Below, piece after piece: positions 11,301 to 20,677 of a DNA stretch of 64,000 nucleotides (position 1 is the stretch's first letter; each line of letters opens with the position of its first letter). The notes under the pieces were generated by a model that was given only the letters and a program-made list of their open reading frames with translations, did not search any database and had not been told where the DNA came from. Location: NCBI GenBank assembly GCA_016169945.1, contig JADLSH010000256.1, positions 186,001-250,000 on the forward strand. The letters run 5' to 3'. Source of the DNA: Trachythela sp. YZ-2020 (Eukaryota; Cnidaria; Anthozoa; Malacalcyonacea; Clavulariidae). The position numbers and the translations under genes are program-made.

Positions 11301-14300
11301 AAATACTTTTCTATTTTATTATGTCTGCACGTTTTATTTCGGTGCATAATTCATAAAACTGATGCATATAGGCATAGCTGATAGCTATAGTCATATGTCG
11401 TAAGCATTCGCACAGATATATATATATATCAATACCCTTATATGAGTCCAGGAAGTGGTTTTTAAGGGCAAACTTAAAAGAAGTAACGTTAGATTTTCTC
11501 TTGATCTCTTTGGGGAGATTGTTCCATATCTTAATGCTACTGACTGTTACAGATTTCCCTCCCTCAGTTACATAATTAAATTTAGGACAAACTAAATTGT
11601 ATTCACCATGTCGAGTTTGTCTACCGTTTATATCATTGTTTGTTCTAAATAAATTCTTGATATACTGCGGAGCCTGACCATGCAGGCTCTTATAGACTAT
11701 AGTACATTTATTAATTTTCACTTCGTCATAGAAAGGGATCCAGTTCAGTTTAGTAAAATTGACCGTTGACCTGGAGGAGGTATCTGTTCCTAGAATTATA
11801 CGTGCTACTCTTTTTTGTAATTTGAAGACTCGAAGAATATCACTTTGCGAGCAGCAACTCCAAATTGAACTACCATACATCATAACCGGCTTGATGATAG
11901 CATTATAAAATAGCTTTCGTTCAAGCAGTGGCAAATATCCTCTAATTTTTCTCAGGAGACCGATTTTTTGACTGAGCTTTTTACAAAGTTTGTTTACATG
12001 CTCTTTGAAAGCTAGATCTTCGTCAATGATTACGCCAAGTAATTTTTGTGAGGAGACCGATTCAATGTCATGTCATGATAAATATGATAAATATATGATA
12101 AATGTCATGTCATGATAAATACGAAACATAATTATAAAAAAGTTTCGTCGCATTTTCTTGCTGCAAATTTTAAATTTATCGCCGCAAGATACTTGATTTT
12201 CCAAACGCAAAAATATCACGGAAGACAACAAGCTCCTCAACCACCCCTCCCTCAGTACAATTTCAATTTAGCTCCCAAAATCTGGGAGCCACGTGACCAG
12301 CGTTCACAAGGGTACGAGGTTGTTATATTTATTGTTTATGCGGTTTTTTACTCTACAAAAATAGAAAATATATATCATCGTCACAGAATAAAGATGACTA
12401 AAAGGGCCACTCGAGTCGGCGCTTTTGACGTTTTTGTCCACGCGCATGTCGCCTCGGGCATCTCGGCCACCATCTACCTGGCCGTCGATTTCTCGTAAAA
12501 AATACGGCGAAAGCAAGGAATAACAGCGAAAAAGTGCCTATATTTCTCAGTTATGTTTACAAATTTTAAATCTGTCACAAAGACGTGAAAATATCAGATA
12601 AGTAGTCTTTTCTATCTTTGTTAAAGCACTGCTTGAAAAATTTCACGCCTGTATTTTGTTATTCTATTCCGTGACTGTGAATGAGGACCTTTCCTAGTGT
12701 ACGCGTCGCGCAGCTCCAGCTATCTCACTTCTCTTCTTCTGTTTGCAATAAGAACATGAAAGAAAGTTACAATTAATATATTTCTCACCCTTTCTCGTAT
12801 TCAAGCAAGTCTCGTGTTTTTAAAATATAGCCTAAAGCACCATATGTCTTCGCCTTAGTTGCTAATAAGGACATTAATCTTACTGCACCACCTAACTATG
12901 AGAATGCTACTATTTCTTTCTGTAACATATTTGTTTGCCAGTAAAATGCAAGTAAAATGTGATGAAATTTCCTCATCAGCCTCCGTCTTGGATCAATTTC
13001 TCAAAAAAATTATTTTGCGGTCAATGAACTTGTGACATCATTAGTTGGGTTGGCTTGAAAACAACGTAGGGATCTACAGTCTTTGCCTGTGGGACATATA
13101 CCGTAATTTCATAGCATTTCATGAGCCAAGCGCACCCCGTACTCCCCGTTCAGTGTTGATCCGACAAAAATATAACTTCGCGGAAAAAGGACTTCTGTTG
13201 ACTAGACCGCAACACTGAAACACTGAAGTTGGGAAGGGAGGGAGGAAATTTTGGAACAATATATAGCATGGTATACGGGAATGCATGTGAAAAGTAGATT
13301 GTCCCATAGTATATTGGCCAAGATTGTATATTGCGTGAAGATTATGGTAACTAAAAATATGTTGTTTTTGCGCGTTATAGTGAACAACAATTCTCGCAAC
13401 CAGGAAAGGGAACTAGGGAAATGCTAAACTATCAGGTGAAACCATAATATTAAGAATGTAGGAACTAGGAAGGAAATGAATAGCAGAGTTTACAACGATT
13501 TTGTACTACAGAGTGGTTTTTCTCACGCGTTTGAGAATGTTTGTGGTATTATTGAAGGTATATACTATTAGTACTTTGTGTTAATTGAATTTTAACGAGA
13601 AAGGTAAATGGTCATATAATCTGGAAAAATCAATGTGTTGTTGCAGGAAACATTCTTTAGAGAATAGATGTTTGAAATGTTATATTTATTCGAGACAACG
13701 AGACAGGTTGAACGCATTGTAAACAAGCGATTTTGAACACCTTGACCTTATCGAAAGCTATACTAAAGCCTTGAATGTTACTGAAAAAATAAATCTGGTG
13801 CAGAATTATTGAATACAACTAATATTATTTTGAAAACGTTCTATATTCATGTTCTAATGAATGTTAAAGTATGAAGTTTTGACCATTTGCCGCTTGCTTG
13901 TATTGTTTTGACGGGAAATATGAAGATGTCAATACGGACATTATAGCACATTATTTAGTACATTTAGCTAGTTTATAGAAGAAAGTCCGCCAGACTTTTG
14001 CTGTTCTCTGGCTTAATTTCGGTTTCAAATGTGCGGCTAAATAGTTTGGTGAATTATACATGATGAAGCTCGTAAAAATATTGCCGAAAATGTAGCGATT
14101 CTCTTAAAGTGCCCATGTCACAAAATGGGACTTCGCACGTCTTGAAACGTAGATTACGAAAATGCAAACCAGATTTGAAATCGAGCTTGTTTTCATGGAG
14201 TAGTAAGTCAATGAAATTTGAAAATTTCAAATTTTAACGGCAAAAGTTTTTGAAAACCGCGAAGGTGGGAAACTGGTAACGAATTCGTCACAACGGGAAA

Positions 14301-17300
14301 ACATTGGATAAATAAAAAGTAAATAGATGCAAGGGGAGAATCGAGATCAAGCCGGCAAAAATCAGTGTTTAAAAATAAAAATATCCTCATCAAGTCCAGA
14401 TACGGAGAATAATAGTTACCAAAGCGATGACTCCGATTGTAACTTTATTTCAGGGCTGTACCAGCTCGAGAAATCGAGTGAAATCGATCAAAACACGGGT
14501 GAAGCGAATTCAAGCGGCGATCACAAACAAGACGTTGGTCCATATGTAAACGAAGCCGTTGCCTACAAAGAATGGCTCGCAAACAATCGCGAAAAGAAGC
14601 AATCTTACGACGAACGTCTTAAGAACCTACAGCGAAGACCTGATGGTACAGAACCTAAATGGCAAATATTTCGCTTTGATTTTGGATGCGTGACTTGGGT
14701 TTCGTGACCAGTGAATACATCTTTACGCTACATGTACACTATTCAAATTACAAAATATAAAAAACTCCATTGTCGCATTGAACTTCTTCGTAATGCTAAA
14801 GAGTGTCAATGTTGTACGGAGATTGAGGAGTGCGTCGATTCTCTAAACAGTGACATTGTACTGCAGGAAGTTGAAGTCCTACCATCATGTATAATCAAAC
14901 ATCCTGGTTTCAACAGCTGATGTCTGGATACCTGGGCCCTCCTTATCCTACCTCTTCCCACCCCAACCACACTAAAATGTCTATTCCCTTCTCTTAATTC
15001 CCTTCTCTCAAAAATGATATGATTGTTCTTTCATCCAATATATAGATCTAGAACGTCTATTAAAATCAACTCCAGATTAACGGGTTATTATGTCTAAGCT
15101 ATTTTTATTACATTTTAATGTTTTACAGTATAGCTATATCTCAAAAGAGGAAACTTTTAACACAATACTTACATAAATTTTTTATCACAAAAGGACATGA
15201 GTTGACATTTTTCTTCAAATACGTGTTATTCCCATCATTCTTTTTCCATGTCAATATATAATGTTTGATTTTACCATTTGGGTATCTTGGCGGCAACCAA
15301 GATATATTCAGAGCATTTCCTTCAACAATCGCTGTGAAATTTCGAGGATTACTTGGAACTATATATACAGAGAATAAACAAGGATAGTTGATTCAGAGGT
15401 TTATTATTGGTGATGCAACAAAGTTACTCTGTAATGTATATCTCTTCCTTCTATATACAAATAAGTTCCAGCTTGGTTGTTCAAATATGATATAGAAATA
15501 CGTTCAATGAAAAATGTAATTCTCGCATTCTGAAGCATTTGTCATGGCTAACGACGTGGTTTAAAGTAGGTAATCTATTAACTTAATAATTATGCTCTGA
15601 TTATATTATATAAATAAAGAAAATATGGCGATATTTTTATATTTTGCATATATTAGCTTTGATTCGGCTATATATGGCTCCGGAAGTGCTGACATATTCG
15701 TTTATTTTAAGAATTGGGTGCCCAGAAGAAGAAGACCTATCACAATAAATATCACAACGGACAAAACATCAAAAACTGACATATTTTGCAATAAAGCGAA
15801 CAAGATCTTTCAAGCGCTATAGAATCTCAATGGTACTCTTCTCAACAGTCCTCTTGCGCATTGCTGCCGATAGTAATATTTTATGTGAACATATTATTTA
15901 TATAGCGCCTGGGGACGAGTCAGTTCTATTAGGCATTACGGAAAGTTTTTATGGAGTAGAGCAATATGCCACATTTTTGCATTTGGCACAGTGCATGACA
16001 GCTGAATTCAATATATTATTCTTACATATATTTCAGCAATATAATAAACCACCAATTTAATTTGGTACGTTACATTATTAACTCCTTCTTATGTTAATAT
16101 ATTACTTTTTATAGTTATCGAAGCAATGTTTACCTTGACAATATCCACATTTCTTGTCTTTATCATAATTCTTAGTGGTTGCACACCATGATCTATTTTT
16201 ATAACGTGTACATGATTTATACGACTTGCCTTGATAAGAAAAGGGGAAAATACAACAATGGCCTCTAGTGGTCCTCACAGTGCATCTAAAACTTGCTGAA
16301 AAAGAAAAAAATGAAATGTAATAGACCAGTGTTGCGTCATGAAGAAAAATTATAAAATTTTGACCAAGGTCGCGCCTGCCAGAAGTGTTCGTAGTGTCGA
16401 CTTTGCATCAAAATGACACCTTTTGAGTTGCAATAAAATTCTAGTCGATACGTTTTATGACAAATTTTAATAGTTGGATACGCACTTGTAACTGCTGTTT
16501 AGTGTAATGGAAAGATTTCTCCAAAAACGTTAAAAGTCACATATTGTTTTCAAAACCGAGGAATATTGGAGTATCAGCTAAAAATTAGAAAGCCATAATC
16601 TGGTTTAAGGCAGTAATGCGCATTTTCAAAATATTTCGCTGTGCCTTGGCCAATCCAAAATATTTTAACGCGCGGTTCAACACAATAGTAGTTCTAAATA
16701 CATTTGCGCAGCTCTAAACATATACACTACAAAAAATCGATTTCTTATTTTAATAAAATATTCCTGACAAGAATCTTATTTCAATAACTTCGAATTTTTT
16801 CAGTCCGTATGGGTCACAAATACATGATGTTGATTTGATTCACTGCACATAGAGATAATAAGGCAATTATTTTTCATGTTAGTGTTGTTCTGAACCAGAA
16901 TAATACGTCATTGTTCTAAGCCAGAATCAAAGAATGATCACGTCAGAAAAATAGCTCATCTTAATTAATAATTCATGACCAAAGCAAAGGAAATCAACAC
17001 CGCATCGATACCACGGCAATAAGCGTTCATTTATTAATTCACTTATCACGTTCAATTTCTCTTTAAGTACTGGTTTGTTTGAGAAATCAGATCATAAATT
17101 ATATTCAACGTCGTCTATTATAGTGATGTCATACCACCACACACTTTTCGCTTTTCGGCTTTTAAATTAGTATCTCAAATTAATGAATAGTTTATGATCT
17201 GTAAACATATGATGGCACCTGGATATCAGAACTCATATCAGCACTAGACTGCATAGCTGAGCAGGCACAGAGTCTATTAGGACAAAATTCGTCAACTTTT

Positions 17301-17625
17301 AACTTCTCTGAAAATACTGATTCATTTCGACTTTGAAATGTCATATAAAAACATCCATTTCTGGTAAAGTGTTCATTACCGGATTTGATACGTTACATAA
17401 TTAACTCCTTCTTACGGTAATGTATTATTTACTTTTTATAGTTATCGAAGTAACGTTTACCTTGACAATATCCCCATTCCTTGTCTTTATCATAATTCTT
17501 AGTGGTTGCACACCATAATGCTTCGGCGTAATGAAGTATACATGATTTATACGACTTGCTTTTATACAAAAACGGGAAAACACAACAATCGCCTGTTTCT
17601 GTTATCGCAGTGCAGTTACCACTAG
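5217..17625 (-). CDS. FN2-FN2-FN3 single-pass membrane protein (3' part of gene, five exons)
   Basis: Five minus-strand exons join in frame: 17625-17461 (FN2), 16295-16134 (FN2), 15358-15173 (first half of FN3), 5992-5649 (second half of FN3, stalk, transmembrane helix), 5328-5217 (cytoplasmic). Borders are phase 1 for both FN2 exons and within FN3, then phase 0 after the membrane exon, and every junction keeps the frame. FN2 modules bind collagen-like or glycan ligands in known proteins, and FN3 modules are adhesion or ligand-binding spacers, so a cell-surface receptor or adhesion molecule is likely (inference). The 5' part (signal peptide, more domains) would lie beyond 17.6 kb but was not found. 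The cytoplasmic end is uncertain: either it splices on at 5216 or it reads to a stop at 5155. The ~9.18 kb intron 5993-15172 is full of transposons. Confidence 0.7.
5649..5992 (-). CDS. Exon: FN3 C-terminal half, stalk and transmembrane helix
   Basis: The acceptor TTTGTTATTTTAG ends at 5993 and the donor is ATG/GTAAGA at 5648. The 344-nt exon begins with two bases completing a codon (phase 1) and ends in phase 0. It starts EFTSYAVKLQVVSNSGIG, the F and G strands of an FN3 domain (T-x-Y-x-V-x-x-x-V-x-N-x-x-G-x-G-x-S), then a Ser/Thr/Pro-rich stalk of ~40 residues, then the membrane helix AIIGSILFLILALLLSFLL, followed by RRKILKK as a positive stop-transfer. This orientation places the N-terminal side outside the cell. 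Confidence 0.75.
6648..6692. other. Intron sequence, nothing recognised in 5993-6692
   Basis: The first ~700 bp of the long intron (6692 down to the exon at 5992) hold AT-rich sequence with no supported gene or repeat. The coordinates mark the left edge of the repeat block that follows. Confidence 0.2.
6700..6912. repeat. Short tandem array of a TCTCCGTACAAAT motif
   Basis: Variants of CTCCGTACAAATNTG recur every ~20-30 bp from ~6725 to 6900 (CTCCGTATACAAATATG, CTCCGTACAAATGTGGAG, CTCCGTACAAATATAAAG, CTCCGTACAAGTGTG, CTCCATGCAAATGTG). A compact hairpin GGTGGCCTGCAAGGGCCACC (~6702-6721) precedes it. The same motif family (TTTGTACGGA, CTGTACGGAGCAACC) is seen inverted at 9405-9466. Confidence 0.5.
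6895..7115 (+). repeat. Dispersed repeat with inverted copy at 9205-9415
   Basis: Reading 6895-7115 forward and 9415-9205 on the minus strand gives the same order of landmarks: CAAATTCGATTGTCATGGCGA versus the complement with one change, then a G-rich run, CGGGAGAAAATT, AAAT-GTTGGC, GATCCTTTGC and AAAACT. The divergence is high and the right side decays. It forms inverted partners inside the same intron. Confidence 0.45.
8016..11069. repeat. Large inverted repeat, ~0.95-kb arms (8016-8939 and 10091-11069)
   Basis: Arm 1 read forward matches arm 2 read backward over its whole length. Shared stretches include the ends TTTCTAAACGG or ATTCTAAACGG with GTCGAATATCA, GGAGATCTGTAAA, GGCCTTTTCCGGTTGTTTTT, GAATTCATTCCGGCCACTTA, ATATATGGTTTGCC, AAAATTTATTTTGAA and CCAGGGGGTAAATATTTGCA. 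Similarity is ~85% by eye with small indels. The 1.15-kb spacer holds the inverted repeat piece 9205-9415, a C-run and the CTCGTACCC terminus at 9468. No transposase is coded in the arms. It may be a foldback-type element or two inverted copies of one element. The arms lie in the intron of the FN2/FN3 gene, so its pre-mRNA would contain both. Confidence 0.7.
9468..12318. mobile_element. CTCGTACCC-terminated inverted-repeat element (candidate)
   Basis: CTCGTACCC at 9468, with GGTGAACGCTGGTCACGTGG (9506-9525) just inside, is mirrored at 12288-12318 by CCACGTGACCAGCGTTCAC and GGGTACGAG. The same type of terminus bounds the element at 21599-25193. The interval also contains one arm of the 8016-11069 inverted repeat and a LINE fragment, so if this is one element it is composite. 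No transposase was found. Confidence 0.4.
11311..12069 (-). pseudogene. LINE (CR1/L2-like) reverse transcriptase, C-terminal fragment
   Basis: One uninterrupted minus-strand frame from ~12069 to a stop at 11311 carries the C-terminal thumb/tail of a non-LTR reverse transcriptase. Landmarks are KLLGVIIDEDLAFKEHV (the post-catalytic LG-x-x-I-D segment), KPVMMYGSSIWSCCS, LQKRVARIILGTD, LNWIPFYDEVKINKCTIVYK and IKIWNNLPKEIK. The YADD catalytic core and endonuclease are missing, so it is a 5'-truncated copy, as is usual for LINEs. The truncation point abuts a short (ATGTCATGTCATGATAAAT)-type repeat at 12065-12121. It lies on the same strand as the FN2/FN3 gene, within its intron. This frame has no internal stop, so the insertion is fairly young. 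Confidence 0.8.
12395..12500. other. GC-rich block in AT-rich intron
   Basis: About 100 bp of ~58% GC (GGCCACTCGAGTCGGCGCTT ... CTGGCCGTCGATTTCTCG) interrupt sequence of ~35% GC. Both strands are open across it, but no domain is recognised. It is probably part of a dispersed repeat just right of the CTCGTACCC terminus at 12318. Confidence 0.3.
12501..14326. other. AT-rich intron sequence
   Basis: No supported gene, RNA gene or clear repeat; only short chance frames. Confidence 0.25.
14327..14970 (+). pseudogene. P2X7-like cysteine-rich protein, disrupted
   Basis: A single reading frame from ATG (14327) runs to ~14970 with two in-frame TGA codons (14705-14707 and 14918-14920). The N-terminal part is acidic and Ser-rich, followed by a basic region (NNREKKQSYDERLKNLQRRP). 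After the first stop comes LLRNAKECQCCTEIEEC, then CIIKHPGFNS-stop-CLDTWALL. The spacing of Cys residues and the HPGF-x-S-x-CL-x-x-W-x-L pattern match the cysteine-rich C-terminal domain of P2X7 receptors, which also occurs alone in many cnidarian and fish proteins, often near transposons. The expected W-C-x-C-G-x-C start is missing. It is antisense to the host gene within its intron. It is likely a dead copy; read-through cannot be excluded from sequence. Confidence 0.6.
15173..15358 (-). CDS. Exon: FN3 N-terminal half
   Basis: The acceptor TTCTCTGTATATATAG ends at 15359 and the donor is TTTAT/GTAAGTATT at 15172. The 186-nt exon is phase 1 on both sides. It reads PSNPRNFTAIVEGNALNISW, then LPPRYPNGKIKHYILTWKK: the A-C strands of an FN3 domain with the conserved P, the core W and the PP-x-x-x-x-G-x-I-x-x-Y motif. 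The exon ends at the E strand, and the remaining F/G strands are coded 9.18 kb away at 5992. The base left over from the FN2 exon (G) plus TT makes Val, the usual residue at the FN3 start. Confidence 0.8.
15359..16061. other. Intron between FN3 and FN2 exons
   Basis: No supported gene. Two open frames of 65-76 codons at 15625-15822 and 15830-16060 on the plus strand show no family resemblance. Confidence 0.25.
16134..16295 (-). CDS. Exon: second fibronectin type II domain
   Basis: The acceptor TTTTTCAG ends at 16296 and the donor is CAAG/GTAAAC at 16133. The 162-nt exon is phase 1-1. It encodes CCIFPFSYQGKSYKSC and WCATTKNYDKDKKCGYC, the FN2 consensus (C-x-FPF-x-Y-x-G-x-x-Y-x-x-C ... WC-x-T ... 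D-x-x-WGYC). The Trp of the WGYC motif is replaced by Cys (KKCGYC), which is unusual because that Trp is part of the ligand-binding aromatic core. It arose with the neighbouring exon by tandem duplication. Confidence 0.8.
16801..17383. other. Unique spacer between the duplicated FN2 segments
   Basis: No supported gene or repeat; AT-rich. Confidence 0.25.
17461..17625 (-). CDS. Exon: first fibronectin type II domain
   Basis: The acceptor TTTTTTTTTCAG ends at 17626 and the donor is CAAG/GTAAAC at 17460. The 165-nt exon is phase 1-1. It reads GNCTAITETGDCCVFPFLYK, then SYKSC and WCATTKNYDKDKEWGYC, a complete FN2 module with four canonical Cys and an intact WGYC. The phase 1 start needs an upstream exon, which is not identified in the window. 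FN2 in animals binds collagen, gelatin or glycans; here the ligand is unknown. Confidence 0.85.
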
Positions 17626-18059
17626 CTGAAAAAAAAAATGAAATGTAATAGACCACTGTTGGGTCATGGAGGAAAATTAGAAAATTTGTGCAAAGTCACG
17701 GCTGCCAGAAATGTTCGTAGTTTCGACAGTGCATCAAAATGACACGTTTTGAGTTACAATACAATTCCATGTATAGTCGATACATTTTATGACAAATTTT
17801 AATAGTTGGATACGTAGTTGTAACTGCTGTTTAGTCTATTGGAAAGATTTCTCCAACTACGTTAAAAAGTCACATATTGTTTTCAACACCAAGGAATATT
17901 GGAGTATCAGCCCAAAAATTAGAAAGCCAAAATCTGCTATAAGGCAGTAATGCGCATTTTCAAAATATTTCGCTTTGTCTTGGCCCATCCAGAATATTTT
18001 TAACGCGCGGTTCTACACAATAGTAGTTCTAAATACATTTGTGCAGCTCTAAACATATA

Positions 18060-18975
18060 CACTGCAAAAATCAATTTATTATTTTAAGAAAATAATTCTT
18101 ATTTTAAGAACAAAATGACTTGTTTTAAGAAAATTTGGCTTCTTCGGCGGGTAAGTAAAATATTCTTGAAAATAATCTTATTTCAAGAAAATTATTCTCA
18201 AAATAAGAAAATTATTTTTGGTTAGTGTTACGAACACCGTAACAAGAATCTAGTCGAGGAAATATAATTTTCTAAATATATTTATTTAAAGAAATAAAAT
18301 AAGAAATTAACTAGATATATTACAGAGAACAAACGTTGAGTATACCAAATGTTTAACTTATCTGTCTTAAGACACAGCTAAGCACTCAAACAATAGTCCT
18401 TGGCGTGAAAACCAGACGAGAATCCAACGTGTACATATCAAACGTTCTCCTTCAGTCTTGATTACAATTCTTTGTATAACACAACAAATACTACAATCAA
18501 CAATATTCAACTATATTCAACTCCTTTTGTGTCTTAGCGAGCAGCTCTTATATAGTGCCTCATCTAAGCTATTTTAGGTTATTATATAATGTCTATAATC
18601 AGAAATTACTTAATATACTATTAATAGTTCAAGCTTATGCAAGCGCGAAGCTTACGCAACCGTGACAAAGCAGTGACAATGCACTAGCAGTGTAATAGAT
18701 ATCAAATGTCAATTCTGGAATGTTCTGACGTGTTGGTCTCACGTCACAGTTAGAAAATTTATTTTTTTTCTAATTTTGTTCAGTGGGTAAGTAAAATATT
18801 CTTGGTAAGAACATTTTTCTTATTTCAAGAATACTTTCTAGAATAAATATCTTATATCAAGAAAAATATTCTTAGTTGCCTAAGAATTATTTTCTTGATT
18901 TAAGACTTATTTTCTTGAAATAAGAAAAACTTTCTTAATAAGAATAATTTTCTTACCCACAGGACATAACGAAAA
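18060..18975. mobile_element. EnSpm/CACTA-like MITE, split by a solo LTR
   Basis: It begins CACTGCAAAAATC (18060), the animal EnSpm terminal type, followed by repeated TTCTTATTTTAAGAA and CTTATTTCAAGAA subterminal motifs in both orientations on either side of the LTR at 18226-18748. The right end near 18970 (TTTTCTTACCCAC, complement of GTGGGTAAG at ~18784) is not sharply defined. It has no coding capacity. Confidence 0.5.
18226..18748. mobile_element. Solo LTR of a retrotransposon (523 bp)
   Basis: It starts TGTTACGAACACCGTAAC and ends CTCACGTCACA (TG...CA termini), and is flanked on both sides by the same 5 bp, GTTAG (18221-18225 and 18749-18753). There is no internal coding sequence, so it is the product of LTR-LTR recombination. 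The length and the 5-bp duplication fit Ty3/gypsy or BEL. It does not resemble the LTR end at 59516. Confidence 0.75.
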
Positions 18976-20677
18976 TTTCTTTCTTGAATCGAAAGAAGGA
19001 AAAGTCTTGAAGAGAAAAATATTCTAGTTCCCCTAAACTTTTTGAAACAAAATACCTGAATATTGGGGGAAAACTACAATAATTTTCTTGGAATTGTTTT
19101 GGTCTCCTTTCATCCAACAAATTATTTTTGTAATCTAAAAAACAGAGTACATTTGTTTCAATATTTTTAGAGTTTTATTATACATGCATGTTGACAACGA
19201 ATTTTCACACAACATTTATATAAACAGAATGCTAATTAAAGTTCTCATTCAATGTCAAATGTTCAATTTCAATCACATTCATTGGTAATCTACATGGATG
19301 AACTTATACATATTATTTTTGGATTAATTACTGCATAAATTAATTATTCTTTCTCAACGAAACCATTTGTTGAACAATGGAATGAGCTCACAAGACAGAT
19401 TAATCCTACATTGAACAGATCCAGTGGCTAGAATGTTTTTGTAGATAACTGGTTGCCTTGCATGATGTTTCAATTTTCAAATCATCTTAACAAAGGAAAT
19501 GGTGACAATTATTATAGGTAATAGACTAAAAATTTAGGGTACACTTCAGTGCAATTTGAGCATTTAAAAGACAATGTTGTAACTCCTATGACCGACAAAA
19601 TCTGGGGGCTTAGTCGAAAAGGCCCTTGAGCCGGAGGGACCCACATTGCGGTTTGACTAATTGAGGGCTTCACACCCCATGCACACAGGGCCATGTCCCT
19701 GTGGCATAAGTTGTCAGTAACATATACAGTGGCAATCGCCCTCACAATAAAACCAAACAAGTTTCCTTGACAAGGTTAGAATAATAAATTAAACAAGCAC
19801 ATTGTAATTAAAGGGTTAAAAGTAACTCAGAAAATTAAATATACTCTTCCTCAAGTGTACTTTTACCCTGTTAAAGACAGATCAAGGGGAAACTTGCCTC
19901 ATTTTTTGCTTTTCAACTAGTGATTTTCAACTTTTGTCTACTTGAGAACAAGGCTGACCTACCTATGGAACCTTGTTCGACGAAGCCCCTGGGCGACCTA
20001 AGCCACTGGGACCAGACCCAATGCACCTAGTGTGGTCTTAACTGAAACAAGGTCAGGCAAAAATAAAAAACGGTATGGTAAATCATGGCATAAAATAGGT
20101 CCAAAATATTCCTTGTCCTATTCAAACTTCAGTTAGGTACTACGAGTACTATACCAATGGTGTTCATAAGTTGTCACTAACCAATACTGTGGTAGTCCTC
20201 CATCAGAAAACCGAAACAAGTAATTTAGTCTGACAATGAAAGATATTGGAAATTGAAAGTTAACCAGACTACATGTACATATATACATATGTACAATTCT
20301 ACACATGTTTCTTCTCAACACATTCAGCCACACGCTGTGTTTTTATTTCTATTTTTAGGGGAAATTGTTGGGCATTGATGGGTTAAAAAATGTCTTACTC
20401 TAGACAGGTTAGGATAATAAAACATATAAAAGGCCCATTGTAGTTAATTAAGAGGTTACAAGACAATTGTGAATACCTACAGTATCTCCTGTTAATTATT
20501 AAGTCACAATCTACTCTTCGTTAAGTGTAATTTTACCCTCATTAATAATGGCAGTCAATATCAAGAGAAAAATTACCCATTTTAAGTTATTTATTTCAAA
20601 TTTATTTGAGTGTTTTAACAAAACCATAAACATAATATCTCTAGGGTATTGGAAGTGGGTCGGCTAGCAGGGTTTAC
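18976..20677. repeat. Degenerate long-period repeats
   Basis: The segments around 19675-19880 and 20165-20540 share, in order, AAGTTGTCA-TAAC, AC-GTGG-A, GACA-GGTTAG-ATAATAAA, CATTGTA-TTAA, GGTTA-AAG, TCTTC-T-AAGTGTA and TTTTACCCT. Related pieces recur at 23940-24000, 24340-24380 and 24800-24840 (CATTGCA-CTTAAT--GGTTAA). No gene is supported; an 82-codon minus frame at 19512-19760 lies inside the repeat. Confidence 0.4.

Larger units (their letters stand above)
16062..18120. repeat. Tandem segmental duplication carrying the FN2 exons
   Basis: 16062-16800 and 17384-18120 align end to end: TACGTTACAT-ATTAACTCCTTCTTA, the FN2 exon, GAAATGTAATAGACCA, GACAAATTTTAATAGTTGGA, GGAATATTGGAGTATCAGC, CAATAGTAGTTCTAAATACA, AACATATACACT. 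Identity is ~88% by eye, and lower inside the exon than in the intron flank. The offset is ~1.32 kb. Both copies end in an EnSpm-like terminus (CACTACAAAAAATC at 16729, CACTGCAAAAATC at 18060), so that element was present before or at the duplication. Confidence 0.75.

Noticed and set aside
12304..12516. Protein gene in the GC-rich block
   Set aside because: Open on both strands over only ~100 bp, adjacent to a transposon end; more likely repeat sequence.
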